This document shows positions 25,686 to 33,388 of a stretch of DNA of 64,000 nucleotides, piece after piece. A program made the translations under genes and the position numbers. The notes beneath the pieces were generated by a model. The model saw only the letters and a list, made by a program, of their open reading frames with translations. It had not been told where the DNA came from and did no database searches. The first letter of the stretch is position 1, and each line of letters starts with the position of its first letter. Source of the stretch: Hyphomicrobiales bacterium (GTDB lineage Bacteria > Pseudomonadota > Alphaproteobacteria > Rhizobiales > Rhizobiaceae); contig UBZP01000016.1 of NCBI GenBank assembly GCA_900469965.1, forward strand, positions 1-64,000. Direction: 5' to 3'.

Positions 25686-27995
25686 ATGGACGCACATCGC
25701 GCGGAACGGCGGCTGGTTGCGATCCTTGCCGTCGACATTGTCGGCTATTCGCGGCTCATCGAGGCCGACGAGGCCCGGACGCTGGCGGCGATCAGGGCGT
25801 GGCGGTCCGAAATCTTCGATCCCCTCATGCAGGACTATCACGGACGCATCGTCAAACTCATGGGCGATGGTGCGATCGTGGAATTCGGCTCCGTCGTCGA
25901 CGCCGTCGGCTGCGCGGTCGCCTCACAAAGCACGCTGGCGGGGCGCCAGGCGGACGTCGCCCCGCACCAGCGCCTTCTCTTCCGCATGGGCATCAATCTC
26001 GGCGACGTCGTCGTCGAGGGCGACGATCTCTTGGGCGACGGCGTCAACGTCGCAGCCCGTCTCGAGCGGATCTGCGATCCGGGAGGGCTGTTCGTCTCCG
26101 GCACGGCCTTCGATCACCTGCAGGGCAAGTTCGACCTGCCGCTGGAGTTCATCGGCGAGCAGCATGTGAAGAACATCGAGCGGCCGGTCCGCGTCTACCG
26201 GGTGCGGTTCGAGGGAAGCCCGCGGCATCGGCGCTTCGGCGTCGAGAGCCTTCGCACCTGGCGCGTTCCGGCTGCCCTGGCCCTGTTGCTGCTGCTCGGC
26301 GTTCCCGCGGCCTGGATGGCGCAGAAGCGCGAGAGTGCCGATGCAGCGTCGGTTGCGCGGATGGCCCTTCCGCTGCCGAAGACGCCCTCGATCGCCGTCC
26401 TGCCGTTCGACAATCTCAGCGCCGATGCCGGACAGGGCTATTTTGCCGACGGCATGACCGACGACCTGATCACCGAACTCTCGAAGCTGTCCGGCATCTT
26501 CGTGATCGCGCGCAACTCGACCTTCAGTTACAAGGGCAAGCCGATCAAGGCGCAGCAGGTGGCCGAGGAACTGGGTGTCCACTACATCCTGGAGGGCAGC
26601 GTCCGCAGGGAGGGAAACCATGTCCGGGTCAACGCCCAGCTGGTGGACGCGATCGACGGGCACTACCTGTGGGCCGAGCGCTACGACGGCGAAATGAGCG
26701 GCGTGTTCGATCTGCAGGACAGGGTGATCGGGCAGATCGTGACGACGCTCTCGGTGCAGCTGACGAAGGCCGAGCGGACCGTCGCCGAGGAACCGGAAAC
26801 GACGAACCCGCAGGCCTACGACACCTTGCTGCGCGGCTGGGATCATCTCCACCGGGATAGCGAGGCGGAAACGGTGACGGCCGCCGCGCTCTTCCAGAAC
26901 GCCATCGTGCTCGACCCGAACTACAGCCGCGCCTATGCGTCGCTGGCGGCGGCGAACTGGCGGACCAGCATCTCGTCCTGGGATTTCTCACGGCGCGAGA
27001 AGGCCGCCAGGAACCTCGGGCGGAACCTTGCAAGGGCGCTGGAACGGCCGACGGCGCTCGCCCACACGATATCGGCGCAACTGCTCGCCCAGCAGGGCCG
27101 CTTTGACGACGCCTTCGTCGCGATCGACAGGGCGATGAAGCTCGCGCCCAACGATCCCGACAACCATGTCAGCCTGGCGCGGGTTCTCACCGCGTCGGGA
27201 CGTGCGGCGGAGGCCGAACAGCAGGTCCGCCTGGCGATGCGGATCGATCCCCATCCCGCGCCGGCGACGCTGCGCATGCTTGCCATCTCGTTCTTCTGCC
27301 AGGGCAAATACGACGAATCCGTCGATGCCTTCGAACGCGTGATCGCGGGAAAGTCCGATCTTTTGGAGGACTACGCCACGCTGATCTCGAGCTACGGACA
27401 CCTCGCACGCACCGACGGCGTCCAGGCGCTGATCGACCGGTACAACAGGCTGGCCATGGTCTCCCTGTCCGAACCGCTCACCGTCCAGGAAAGCGGCTTC
27501 AACTGGTATGGCAGCGTGCTCAGCTACCATCGGCCCTGCATTGCGCGCCTGCAGGAGGGTCTGCGCAAGGCGGGCGTGCCGGAGGGCACCGGCACCGACC
27601 TCGCCCTCGACGACTACCTCAGGTTCGTCACCCTGGCGAAAGGCGAACTCAGCGTCGAGAAAACGATCAAGATCGATGTCGCCGAGGCAAGGGCGCTGCT
27701 CGCCCGGGGCGTGCCCTTCGTCGACGTGCGGGCCGCGCTCAACTACGACAACGGCCATCTCCCCCGCGCCGTCAACCTGTCGCTGGTCACCGGCCTGTCG
27801 AGGGAAAGCCTCGCCAGGGTGGCCGGCACGGACGAGGAGGTGGTGTTCTACTGCCACGGCCTGCATTGCACCTATGCCGCCTATGCTGCGGCCAAGGCGA
27901 TCGCCTGGGGCTACACGCACGTCTACTATTTCGCCGGCGGTTTCATGGAGTGGAGCGACGAGGGCTATCCGCTCGTGATCGAGGTCAAGCGGTAG
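25686..27995 (+). CDS. nucleotide cyclase - TM - TolB-like/TPR - rhodanese fusion protein
   Basis: 769 residues. Residues about 5-175 are a class III cyclase with metal aspartates in LAVDIVGYSRL and KLMGDGAIVEF, a canonical Lys before MGDG, and LLGDGVNVAARLE carrying the base-reading Asp and the catalytic Asn/Arg, so activity is likely. A single membrane helix (VPAALALLLLLGVPAAW) spans about 194-214. The part outside begins SIAVLPFDNLS and HYILEGSVRREGNHVRVNAQLVD, the TolB-N-like module common in rhizobial cyclases, followed by TPR-like repeats. About residues 655-769 form a rhodanese domain with FVDVRAALNYDNGHLPRAVNL and an active-site loop C723-HGLH-C728. Cyclase-TPR fusions are common in rhizobia; a C-terminal rhodanese is unusual. 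GGGAGAGG precedes the ATG. Redox or sulfane-sulfur control of cyclase output is inferred. Confidence 0.88.
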   Translation: MDAHRAERRLVAILAVDIVGYSRLIEADEARTLAAIRAWRSEIFDPLMQDYHGRIVKLMGDGAIVEFGSVVDAVGCAVASQSTLAGRQADVAPHQRLLFRMGINLGDVVVEGDDLLGDGVNVAARLERICDPGGLFVSGTAFDHLQGKFDLPLEFIGEQHVKNIERPVRVYRVRFEGSPRHRRFGVESLRTWRVPAALALLLLLGVPAAWMAQKRESADAASVARMALPLPKTPSIAVLPFDNLSADAGQGYFADGMTDDLITELSKLSGIFVIARNSTFSYKGKPIKAQQVAEELGVHYILEGSVRREGNHVRVNAQLVDAIDGHYLWAERYDGEMSGVFDLQDRVIGQIVTTLSVQLTKAERTVAEEPETTNPQAYDTLLRGWDHLHRDSEAETVTAAALFQNAIVLDPNYSRAYASLAAANWRTSISSWDFSRREKAARNLGRNLARALERPTALAHTISAQLLAQQGRFDDAFVAIDRAMKLAPNDPDNHVSLARVLTASGRAAEAEQQVRLAMRIDPHPAPATLRMLAISFFCQGKYDESVDAFERVIAGKSDLLEDYATLISSYGHLARTDGVQALIDRYNRLAMVSLSEPLTVQESGFNWYGSVLSYHRPCIARLQEGLRKAGVPEGTGTDLALDDYLRFVTLAKGELSVEKTIKIDVAEARALLARGVPFVDVRAALNYDNGHLPRAVNLSLVTGLSRESLARVAGTDEEVVFYCHGLHCTYAAYAAAKAIAWGYTHVYYFAGGFMEWSDEGYPLVIEVKR

Positions 27996-28040
27996 CCGGC
28001 CGCGACCGTCCCGGCTCGGATGTTTTCCGCGCGCGGTCCG

Positions 28041-28090
28041 CTTCTCCCGGCGGGGGGCGCGAAGCGAGGCGATGGGGGCGGCGCTGCGCC
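28041..28090. repeat. RIME-like repeat remnant, partial copy
   Basis: CTTCTCCC followed by GCGAAGCGAGGCGATGGGGGCGGC and GCTGCGCC, near-identical in order to 25444-25505. The two copies are in direct orientation and flank the cyclase fusion gene. Confidence 0.55.
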
Positions 28091-28113
28091 AGCACAACGG
28101 CGCGTTCTCCCTG

Positions 28114-28158
28114 TTGACGGCAGGTGGTCGCACCGCTATTTAGTTGCATGATACAACT
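28114..28158 (+). promoter_or_regulatory. promoter and palindromic operator of the MarR-GNAT gene
   Basis: TTGACG (28114-28119), 17-base spacer, TATTTA (28137-28142): a good sigma-70 match. Overlapping the -10 and start point is AGTTG (28142-28146), seven bases, CAACT (28154-28158), an inverted repeat of the kind bound by MarR repressors. This places the start site near 28149 and favours the ATG at 28178. Confidence 0.65.
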
Positions 28159-28177
28159 TTATCGACCGGACCGGACA

Positions 28178-29146
28178 ATGCCTGCCCACCATCACCTTCA
28201 TTCCATCGATGCCATCCGCGCCACCTCTCGCCGCCTAGTCCGCGAGCTGGGTTTCATGAGCACGGACCTCGCGGGGACCGACCTGCCGCCGTCGGCCGTC
28301 CATGCCCTCATCGAGATCGAAGGCGGCGGCGTCACCGCGCGCGACCTCGGGGCGCGCCTCCGGCTGGAGAAATCGAGCGTCAGCCGGATGCTCCGGAAAC
28401 TGGTCGATTCCGGCGACGTGAGGGAGCTTGCCGCCGAAGGGGATGGCCGCGTCAAGATGCTGTCGCTCACCGCCTCCGGAAAGGACCGGGTCGCCGCCAT
28501 CCATGCGTTCGCGCGCGCGCAGGTCGCAGATGCGCTAAGCCGCTTGCAACCCGGACAAACCCGGGCGGTGCTCGAGGGGCTGCGCCTCTATACGGATGCC
28601 CTGGCCGGGCAGCGCGACGCCGGCGCCCCCGCCCCCGGCATACGGATCGAAAGCGGCTACCGGCCGGGCATCATCGCCCGCATCACCGAGATGCATGCCC
28701 GCTACTATTCGCAGGCCCATGGGCTTGGACAACACTTCGAAAGCGTCGTCGCCGGCGGTCTGGCCGCGTTTGCCGATCGCCTGAACGCCCCGGTCAACCA
28801 GGTCTGGGTCGCGACGGCGGGTGATGCGATCCTCGGCTCCATCGCCATCGACGGCGAGGACATGGGGCCGGGCATCGCCCACCTGCGATGGTACATCGTC
28901 GACGACGCCCTGCGCGGCACGGGCTGCGGCAAGGCTCTGCTCGATACGGCACTGGCATTCGCCGACGCACAGGGCTTCTCGGAGACCCACCTGTTCACGT
29001 TCTCGGGCCTGGACGCCGCGCGCCACCTCTATGAACAGCGGGGATTCGTGCTGGCGCAGGAAGGGGCCGGCAGCCAGTGGGGCAAGGAGGTGACGGAACA
29101 GCGTTTCGTCAGGAAGCGGACGTCGCCGCGACACGCCGATCGATGA
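28178..29146 (+). CDS. MarR-type regulator fused to a GNAT acetyltransferase
   Basis: 322 residues in two parts. The N-terminal 140 residues form a MarR-like winged helix (GGVTARDLGARLRLEKSSVSRMLRKLVDSGDVRELAAEGDGRVKMLSLTASGKD). The C-terminal half is a GNAT domain with LRWYIVDDALRGTGCGKALLDTALAFADAQG, the acetyl-CoA loop (RGTGCGKA), and HLYEQRGFVLAQE. Such fusions are common in rhizobia and usually autoregulated; the acetylated ligand is unknown. ATG 28178 is chosen because the predicted transcription start is near 28149, just past the other candidate ATG at 28148. An operator overlaps the promoter. Convergent with the following gene. Confidence 0.87.
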   Translation: MPAHHHLHSIDAIRATSRRLVRELGFMSTDLAGTDLPPSAVHALIEIEGGGVTARDLGARLRLEKSSVSRMLRKLVDSGDVRELAAEGDGRVKMLSLTASGKDRVAAIHAFARAQVADALSRLQPGQTRAVLEGLRLYTDALAGQRDAGAPAPGIRIESGYRPGIIARITEMHARYYSQAHGLGQHFESVVAGGLAAFADRLNAPVNQVWVATAGDAILGSIAIDGEDMGPGIAHLRWYIVDDALRGTGCGKALLDTALAFADAQGFSETHLFTFSGLDAARHLYEQRGFVLAQEGAGSQWGKEVTEQRFVRKRTSPRHADR

Positions 29147-29316
29147 CCGGCCGGCCGGCGGCAACGGCGCAGTTTTCGGCAGCGCTCGCCGGCCCGTCTT
29201 CGATCGGAAACACGCTGATGGCGTCGCTTCGTGCCTCCGGACATGAGCAAGCCCCGGCCGAATGGCGGCAGCGGACCGCCGCTGCTCCGCCTGCCCGGGC
29301 AAGGACCGATCCGCCC

Positions 29317-30279
29317 CTACCAGGGCTTCCAGGCGACCAGCAGGCCGCCGTCTTCGCGTTCGGCCTTCTCGCAGAGCGCAAGGACGGCCTCGACCGGCGC
29401 CCGGCGCGGGACGGCGCCGGCGACGAGGGCTGCGTCCGCGACCGTCACCGCGCCGCCGCGGCAGACGACGGTGAAGAGCAGCGGGCCGGTGGACCACCAG
29501 GCGGGCGCGCCCGGGAGGATTTCCGCGACCGCCGGAAGCGCGTCGAGGATGCGTTGGAAGACGGGGTGGCCCGGCGGGGCGGCGATGAAGGAATTGGCGA
29601 GCAGCAGGCTGCCGGCGCCGGTGTCGCGCGGGATGTCCTCCGCCAGCACCGAAAGCCCGACCATCGGCAGGACGGCATCGAAGGGCACGTCCCGCCGTGC
29701 CGGATACCAGTCGCAATCGAGATAGATGCCGCCGAAGCGCTGCAGGATCAGGTAGCGGGCGACATCGACCGCGCCCGGCAGGTCGCCGGCCGAAAGCATC
29801 GCGCGGAAGACCGGGTGGCCGTCGACGCCGATTGCGGCGAGCTCGGGCTCGCGCCAGAGACGGTATTCATAGCCGTGCCGGGCGGCATGGTCGGCCCAGG
29901 CGACGGTGGCCGCCGGCACCGCCGCCGTGCCGATCCAGACCTGGTGCAGCACCTGCGGGACGGGCGTGCGGCCGGCCTCGGCGAGCGCCCGGCGCTCCTC
30001 GGCGGAGAAGCGGCCGAACGGCGCCAGCAGGCCGGGCGGCGGCACCAGCGTGTGCTGGTAGCCGACGCGGGCGATCGGATCGCCGCGGCGCTTGGCCACC
30101 TTCAGGTATGCCGAATGCAGCGGCCGCGGCAGGCCGAGCACGGTGGCCGGGCCGAGCACGCCGCATGCGGGATCGGCGGCGATGGCATCGAGGATGGCGA
30201 GCGCTGCCTCGAAGCGCCCCTCCTCGCGCAGGGCCTCCGCCTCGCGCAGCCCCGCCTTCAAGCTTTCCCGTTTCGTCAT
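29317..30279 (-). CDS. GT32-like glycosyltransferase (DXD sugar-binding motif)
   Basis: 320-residue protein. After an 80-residue N-terminal region comes VPQVLHQVWIGTAAVPA, the start of the Gly_transf_sug/GT32 domain. The DXD metal-nucleotide motif is in AVDVARYLILQRFGGIYLDCDWYPA (DCD, near residue 200), and SLLLANSFIAAPPGHPVFQRIL follows. Related enzymes add mannose, galactose or glucosamine to capsule or lipid acceptors. GGGAGCGAGAGG precedes ATG 30279; the frame continues upstream to 31173 only as a shadow of the amidase gene. It is not physically linked to the main polysaccharide locus. Confidence 0.83.
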   Translation of the reverse strand: MTKRESLKAGLREAEALREEGRFEAALAILDAIAADPACGVLGPATVLGLPRPLHSAYLKVAKRRGDPIARVGYQHTLVPPPGLLAPFGRFSAEERRALAEAGRTPVPQVLHQVWIGTAAVPAATVAWADHAARHGYEYRLWREPELAAIGVDGHPVFRAMLSAGDLPGAVDVARYLILQRFGGIYLDCDWYPARRDVPFDAVLPMVGLSVLAEDIPRDTGAGSLLLANSFIAAPPGHPVFQRILDALPAVAEILPGAPAWWSTGPLLFTVVCRGGAVTVADAALVAGAVPRRAPVEAVLALCEKAEREDGGLLVAWKPW

Positions 30280-30454
30280 GCCTCTCGCTCCCGAACGGCC
30301 CGCCGGCAACCGCCTTGCGCCCCTCCCCTGGGCTAGCGCGGAACGCCGACGGCCGTCAACGGCGGCGATGGGGGACAGCGAGCGGGGCGGCGATCGGGGC
30401 GGCGACGGCGGGGCCGGCCGGGCACGACCCATGCAATTTGCGGTTTCGCTTCGC

Positions 30455-30482
30455 TCCGATTGCATCGACAATGCGAATCGGA
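30455..30482. promoter_or_regulatory. imperfect inverted repeat before the amidase gene
   Basis: TCCGATTGCAT (30455-30465) and ATGCGAATCGGA (30471-30482) are complementary apart from one inserted base. It lies between divergent genes and ends 16 bases before the TTG start, so it may be an operator or a leader hairpin. Confidence 0.4.
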
Positions 30483-30498
30483 CGCGCAGGAGACGCTC

Positions 30499-31338
30499 TT
30501 GAAGATCGCCGCAGCACAGACCGCCGTTTCCGCCTGCATCGCCACCAACGGCGAGGCGATCCGCAGCGCGATCGCCCTGGCCGCGGCCGAGGGCGCCCGG
30601 CTGGTGCATGTCTGCGAGGGCGCGCTGTCGGGCTACGCCAAGGCCCAGATCGCCTGCCCGGAGGCCTGGTCGCGCTTCGACTGGGCGGCACAGGAGGCCG
30701 AACTGCGGGCGATCGCCGCGCTGTGCCGCCGGCTCGGCGTCTTCGCGGTGGTCGGCGGTGCGCACCGGCTCTCGGGCGGTCTCCCGCCGCACAACAGTCT
30801 CTACGTGCTGTCCGATGCCGGCGAACTCCTCACCCGCTACGACAAGCGCTACCTGTCGAACAGCGAACTGCAGGGCTGGTACACGCCCGGGACCGAGCCG
30901 ATCACCTTTGCGGTCGACGGCTACCGCTTCGGCTGCGCGATCTGCATCGAGGCGCAATTCTTCGAGGTGTTTTCCGGCTACGAGCGGCAGGGCGTCGACG
31001 CCGTGCTGTTCTCGTCCTTCGGCATCCCCGTGCGCTTTCTGATCGCGCTTCGGGCGCACGCGGCGCTGAACTGCCTCTGGATCAGCGCCGCCACGCCGGC
31101 GCAGACCGTCGGCGACCGGGGCCCGGCCGGCATCCTCGGACCGCACGGCAAGACGGCCGCGCATGGCCCGCACGTTGCGGAGACGGCGATCGCGACCGCC
31201 GTGCTCGACCGGGACGACCCGGCCTACGAGACGGTGCTGCAGAAGGCGCGGCCCTGGCGGGCGCTGGCGCGGGACGGCGGGATCTACCGGCAGAACGGGA
31301 GCGACGATCCGCGGAGCCGGAGGCGGGACGAATTCTGA
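30499..31338 (+). CDS. carbon-nitrogen hydrolase (nitrilase superfamily)
   Basis: 279-residue cytosolic amidase-type enzyme. The Glu-Lys-Cys triad is visible: Glu in LVHVCEGALSGY (near 40), Lys in LTRYDKRYLSNSE (near 115) and Cys in FGCAICIEAQFFEVF (near 150). Substrate is unknown; the superfamily covers nitriles, N-carbamoyl compounds and amides. I chose TTG 30499 because AGGAGA lies 6 bases upstream and family similarity (LKIAAAQTAVS) begins there; the frame also opens at ATG 30460 without a ribosome-binding site. Divergent from the GT32-like gene. Confidence 0.87.
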   Translation: MKIAAAQTAVSACIATNGEAIRSAIALAAAEGARLVHVCEGALSGYAKAQIACPEAWSRFDWAAQEAELRAIAALCRRLGVFAVVGGAHRLSGGLPPHNSLYVLSDAGELLTRYDKRYLSNSELQGWYTPGTEPITFAVDGYRFGCAICIEAQFFEVFSGYERQGVDAVLFSSFGIPVRFLIALRAHAALNCLWISAATPAQTVGDRGPAGILGPHGKTAAHGPHVAETAIATAVLDRDDPAYETVLQKARPWRALARDGGIYRQNGSDDPRSRRRDEF

Positions 31339-31365
31339 CCACCGCAGGGCGGAGCGCGCCGCCCC

Positions 31366-31497
31366 TCACCCCATTTTCCACGCTGCCCCTCACCCTAGCC
31401 CTCCCCCCGCAGGCGGGGAGAGGGGACTGGAAACGTCGCCGCATCCGGCCTTCTCCCCGTTCACGGGGAGAAGGTGCCGGCAGGCGGATGAGGGGCG
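31366..31497. repeat. RIME-like double-hairpin intergenic repeat
   Basis: Contains a G/C-rich arm pair (CTCCCCCCGC / GCGGGGAGAGG, about 31400-31423) and a perfect 12-base stem CCTTCTCCCCGT (31449-31460) / ACGGGGAGAAGG (31463-31474), then GGTGCCGGCAGGCGGATGAGGGG. This layout is that of rhizobial intergenic mosaic elements. It sits between convergent genes and could also stop transcription. Confidence 0.75.
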
Positions 31498-31582
31498 GAC
31501 TTGCCGCAAACTTCGCGCGCGCCGCCCCGCTGGGGCGCAGGGGCCAGGCGCTCTTGCGGCCGCCCAACGGCCGGGCCTGTGG

Positions 31583-32401
31583 CTAGCGCCTTTCGCCGTG
31601 GCCGCGCCTTGGCGTCAGGTAGCGTTCGATGATCTGCCGCTGGCCCGGCTCCAGCACCGCTTCGAGCGCGGTCTTCGCCGTCTTCAGCCGTTCGGCCTTC
31701 GCCGCCCGGTCCTCGACGCGCATGATCAGGCGGTCGAGCAGGTCCATGCCGGACGCACGGCCGCCGAGGCGGGGGCCGCCCGGCCGGGTCAGCTGGTCGT
31801 CCGCGCCGGCTGCGGGCGGCTGCGCGCCGGCCGCGTCGCCCGGCGCCATCTGCTGGCCCTCGGCCGGCATGTCGTCGGCGGTCATGCCCTCCATCGGCAT
31901 CCCGCCCGCAGGGCCGCCGGCCGCCTCGTCCATCCCGCCCGGTCCGCCGGCCCGGCCGTGGAACGGCATCGGGGTTGCGAAATCGACGAGGGCCGCGGTG
32001 AAGGTCCGCCAGGCGTCGAGCTGCGCCGTCTTGATGCCGGCTGCGACCTCGGCCGCGGCCAGGCGCATGGCCAGCCGCTCGCCCGACCACTGACGGTGCC
32101 AGCGGTGGCCGCGGTCCCGGTCGCCGTCGCGGTGATCGCGGTCGGCGCGGTGCATGCCGTGGTAGCCCCGCCTGTCGTCGTCCATCCCGCGCCCCATGCG
32201 GCGGTCCATGCCGCGGTGTTCCATCCGGGCCTCGTCCTTGGCGGCGTCCGATCCGCGCTCGGCGGCAACCGCCGGCGGCGGCGCGCCCTCCTGCGCCAAT
32301 GCCGGCAACGCGGTGACGGGCAGCGCCAGCGGCAGGGCGAGCGCCAGCACGAGCGCCTTGCGCAATCCTCTGGAAGGGGTCGGAAGAGTGTCGGTTATCA
32401 T
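31583..32401 (-). CDS. Spy/CpxP-like periplasmic protein, His/Met/Asp-rich
   Basis: 272 residues with a signal peptide (LRKALVLALALPLALPVTALPALAQEG). Next comes a charged segment dense in His, Met, Arg and Asp (from EARMEHRGMDRRMGRGMDDD to RGHRWHRQW), then helical LAMRLAAAEVAAGIKTAQLDAWRTF, a Met/Gly/Ala-rich linker with GGMPMEGM, and a final helix LLDRLIMRVEDRAAKAERLKTAKTALEAVLEPGQRQIIERYL. LEPGQRQ resembles the LTxxQ motif of Spy/CpxP periplasmic chaperones. The His/Met-rich part could bind Cu or Ni (inference). AAGGAG precedes ATG 32401. Confidence 0.7.
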   Translation of the reverse strand: MITDTLPTPSRGLRKALVLALALPLALPVTALPALAQEGAPPPAVAAERGSDAAKDEARMEHRGMDRRMGRGMDDDRRGYHGMHRADRDHRDGDRDRGHRWHRQWSGERLAMRLAAAEVAAGIKTAQLDAWRTFTAALVDFATPMPFHGRAGGPGGMDEAAGGPAGGMPMEGMTADDMPAEGQQMAPGDAAGAQPPAAGADDQLTRPGGPRLGGRASGMDLLDRLIMRVEDRAAKAERLKTAKTALEAVLEPGQRQIIERYLTPRRGHGERR

Positions 32402-32547
32402 TCTGTTTCTCCTTGGCATTCGTCCCTACGCGGAGAAACATAGGCGCCGCCCGTGACCGCTCTAGGGCCCGGCCATGACGAAAGACAGGGATGCGATGAC
32501 TTTTGCGTGATCGCCGCGGGCATGGCCGGAAAACCGCAACCGCGACT

Positions 32548-32591
32548 GGCAGGCGGTGGGCAGGCGGCTGGCAGGCGGTTGACAGGCGGCG
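32548..32591. repeat. four tandem 11-base repeats
   Basis: Units GGCAGGCGGTG, GGCAGGCGGCT, GGCAGGCGGTT and GACAGGCGGCG follow each other without gaps in the non-coding space beyond the ycgN-like stop. Confidence 0.75.
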
Positions 32592-32614
32592 TGATGCGTC
32601 GGCGCCGCGGGTTG

Positions 32615-33130
32615 CTAGCGGTTGCCGGTGCCGCCCACTTCCAGCGGCCAGGTGACGAGGTAGTCCTCGTAGTCCTCGACGTCGATCCCCTCCTCGCTGA
32701 CGGTGCGGCCGCGGGCGGAGATGCCGGCCTGGTGGACCGTCTCGGGATCGCCGGAGACGAGCGGATGCCACCAGTAGAGGTCGTGGCCGTCGCGGATCAG
32801 CCGATAGCCGCAGGTCGGCGGCAGCCAGCTGATCTCGGCGACCGACTTCACCGTCAGGCGGATGCAGTCGGGCACGGTCGCCTGGCGGTTCTCGTAGTCC
32901 TTGCAGCGACAGCTGTGGTCGTCCAGGAGCTGACAGCGGATCGAGGTCCAGACGATCTCGCCGGTGTCCCAGTCCTCGAGCTTGTTGAGACAGCAGAGCC
33001 CGCAGCCGTCGCACAGGCTCTCCCATTCGCCGTCCGACATCTCGGCCAGCGTCTTTCTCTGCCAGAACGGAAGCTCGTTGCCGAGACCGTCGGCGTCGAG
33101 GTCCTGCTTCATCTCGTACTTCGCGCTCAT
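32615..33130 (-). CDS. YcgN family cysteine cluster protein
   Basis: 171-residue UPF0260/YcgN-like protein of the Fe-S/zinc cluster protein superfamily. Cysteines are arranged [22 protein letters not shown] near residue 35-50, [18 protein letters not shown] near 65-80, DCIRLT and [28 protein letters not shown] is the family C-terminal signature. Function is unknown. ATG 33130 has GGACGGGG upstream; ATG 33112 is an alternative. Confidence 0.9.
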   Translation of the reverse strand: MSAKYEMKQDLDADGLGNELPFWQRKTLAEMSDGEWESLCDGCGLCCLNKLEDWDTGEIVWTSIRCQLLDDHSCRCKDYENRQATVPDCIRLTVKSVAEISWLPPTCGYRLIRDGHDLYWWHPLVSGDPETVHQAGISARGRTVSEEGIDVEDYEDYLVTWPLEVGGTGNR

Positions 33131-33388
33131 CCCCGTCCACTGAACCTCGCGGGCCAAAAGGTCAAGCAAAAGCAGTGCCCCGGCGTGCAGAGCGGGGGTG
33201 CGGGCGCGGAATTCCGGTCGCAGCGCCGCCGTAACCGCGTCCCGGTGTGTCCTCTGCGCAAGCCTTCGCGACAACGTGAACGCGGCGGCAACGGAACGCA
33301 AACCCGGCTGTTTTATCCATGGCGATAGCCTGATATCGTTTTAAAAGGATCGCGCGCCCAGGGCTTGCGCGCATGAGGATGGACCGCC

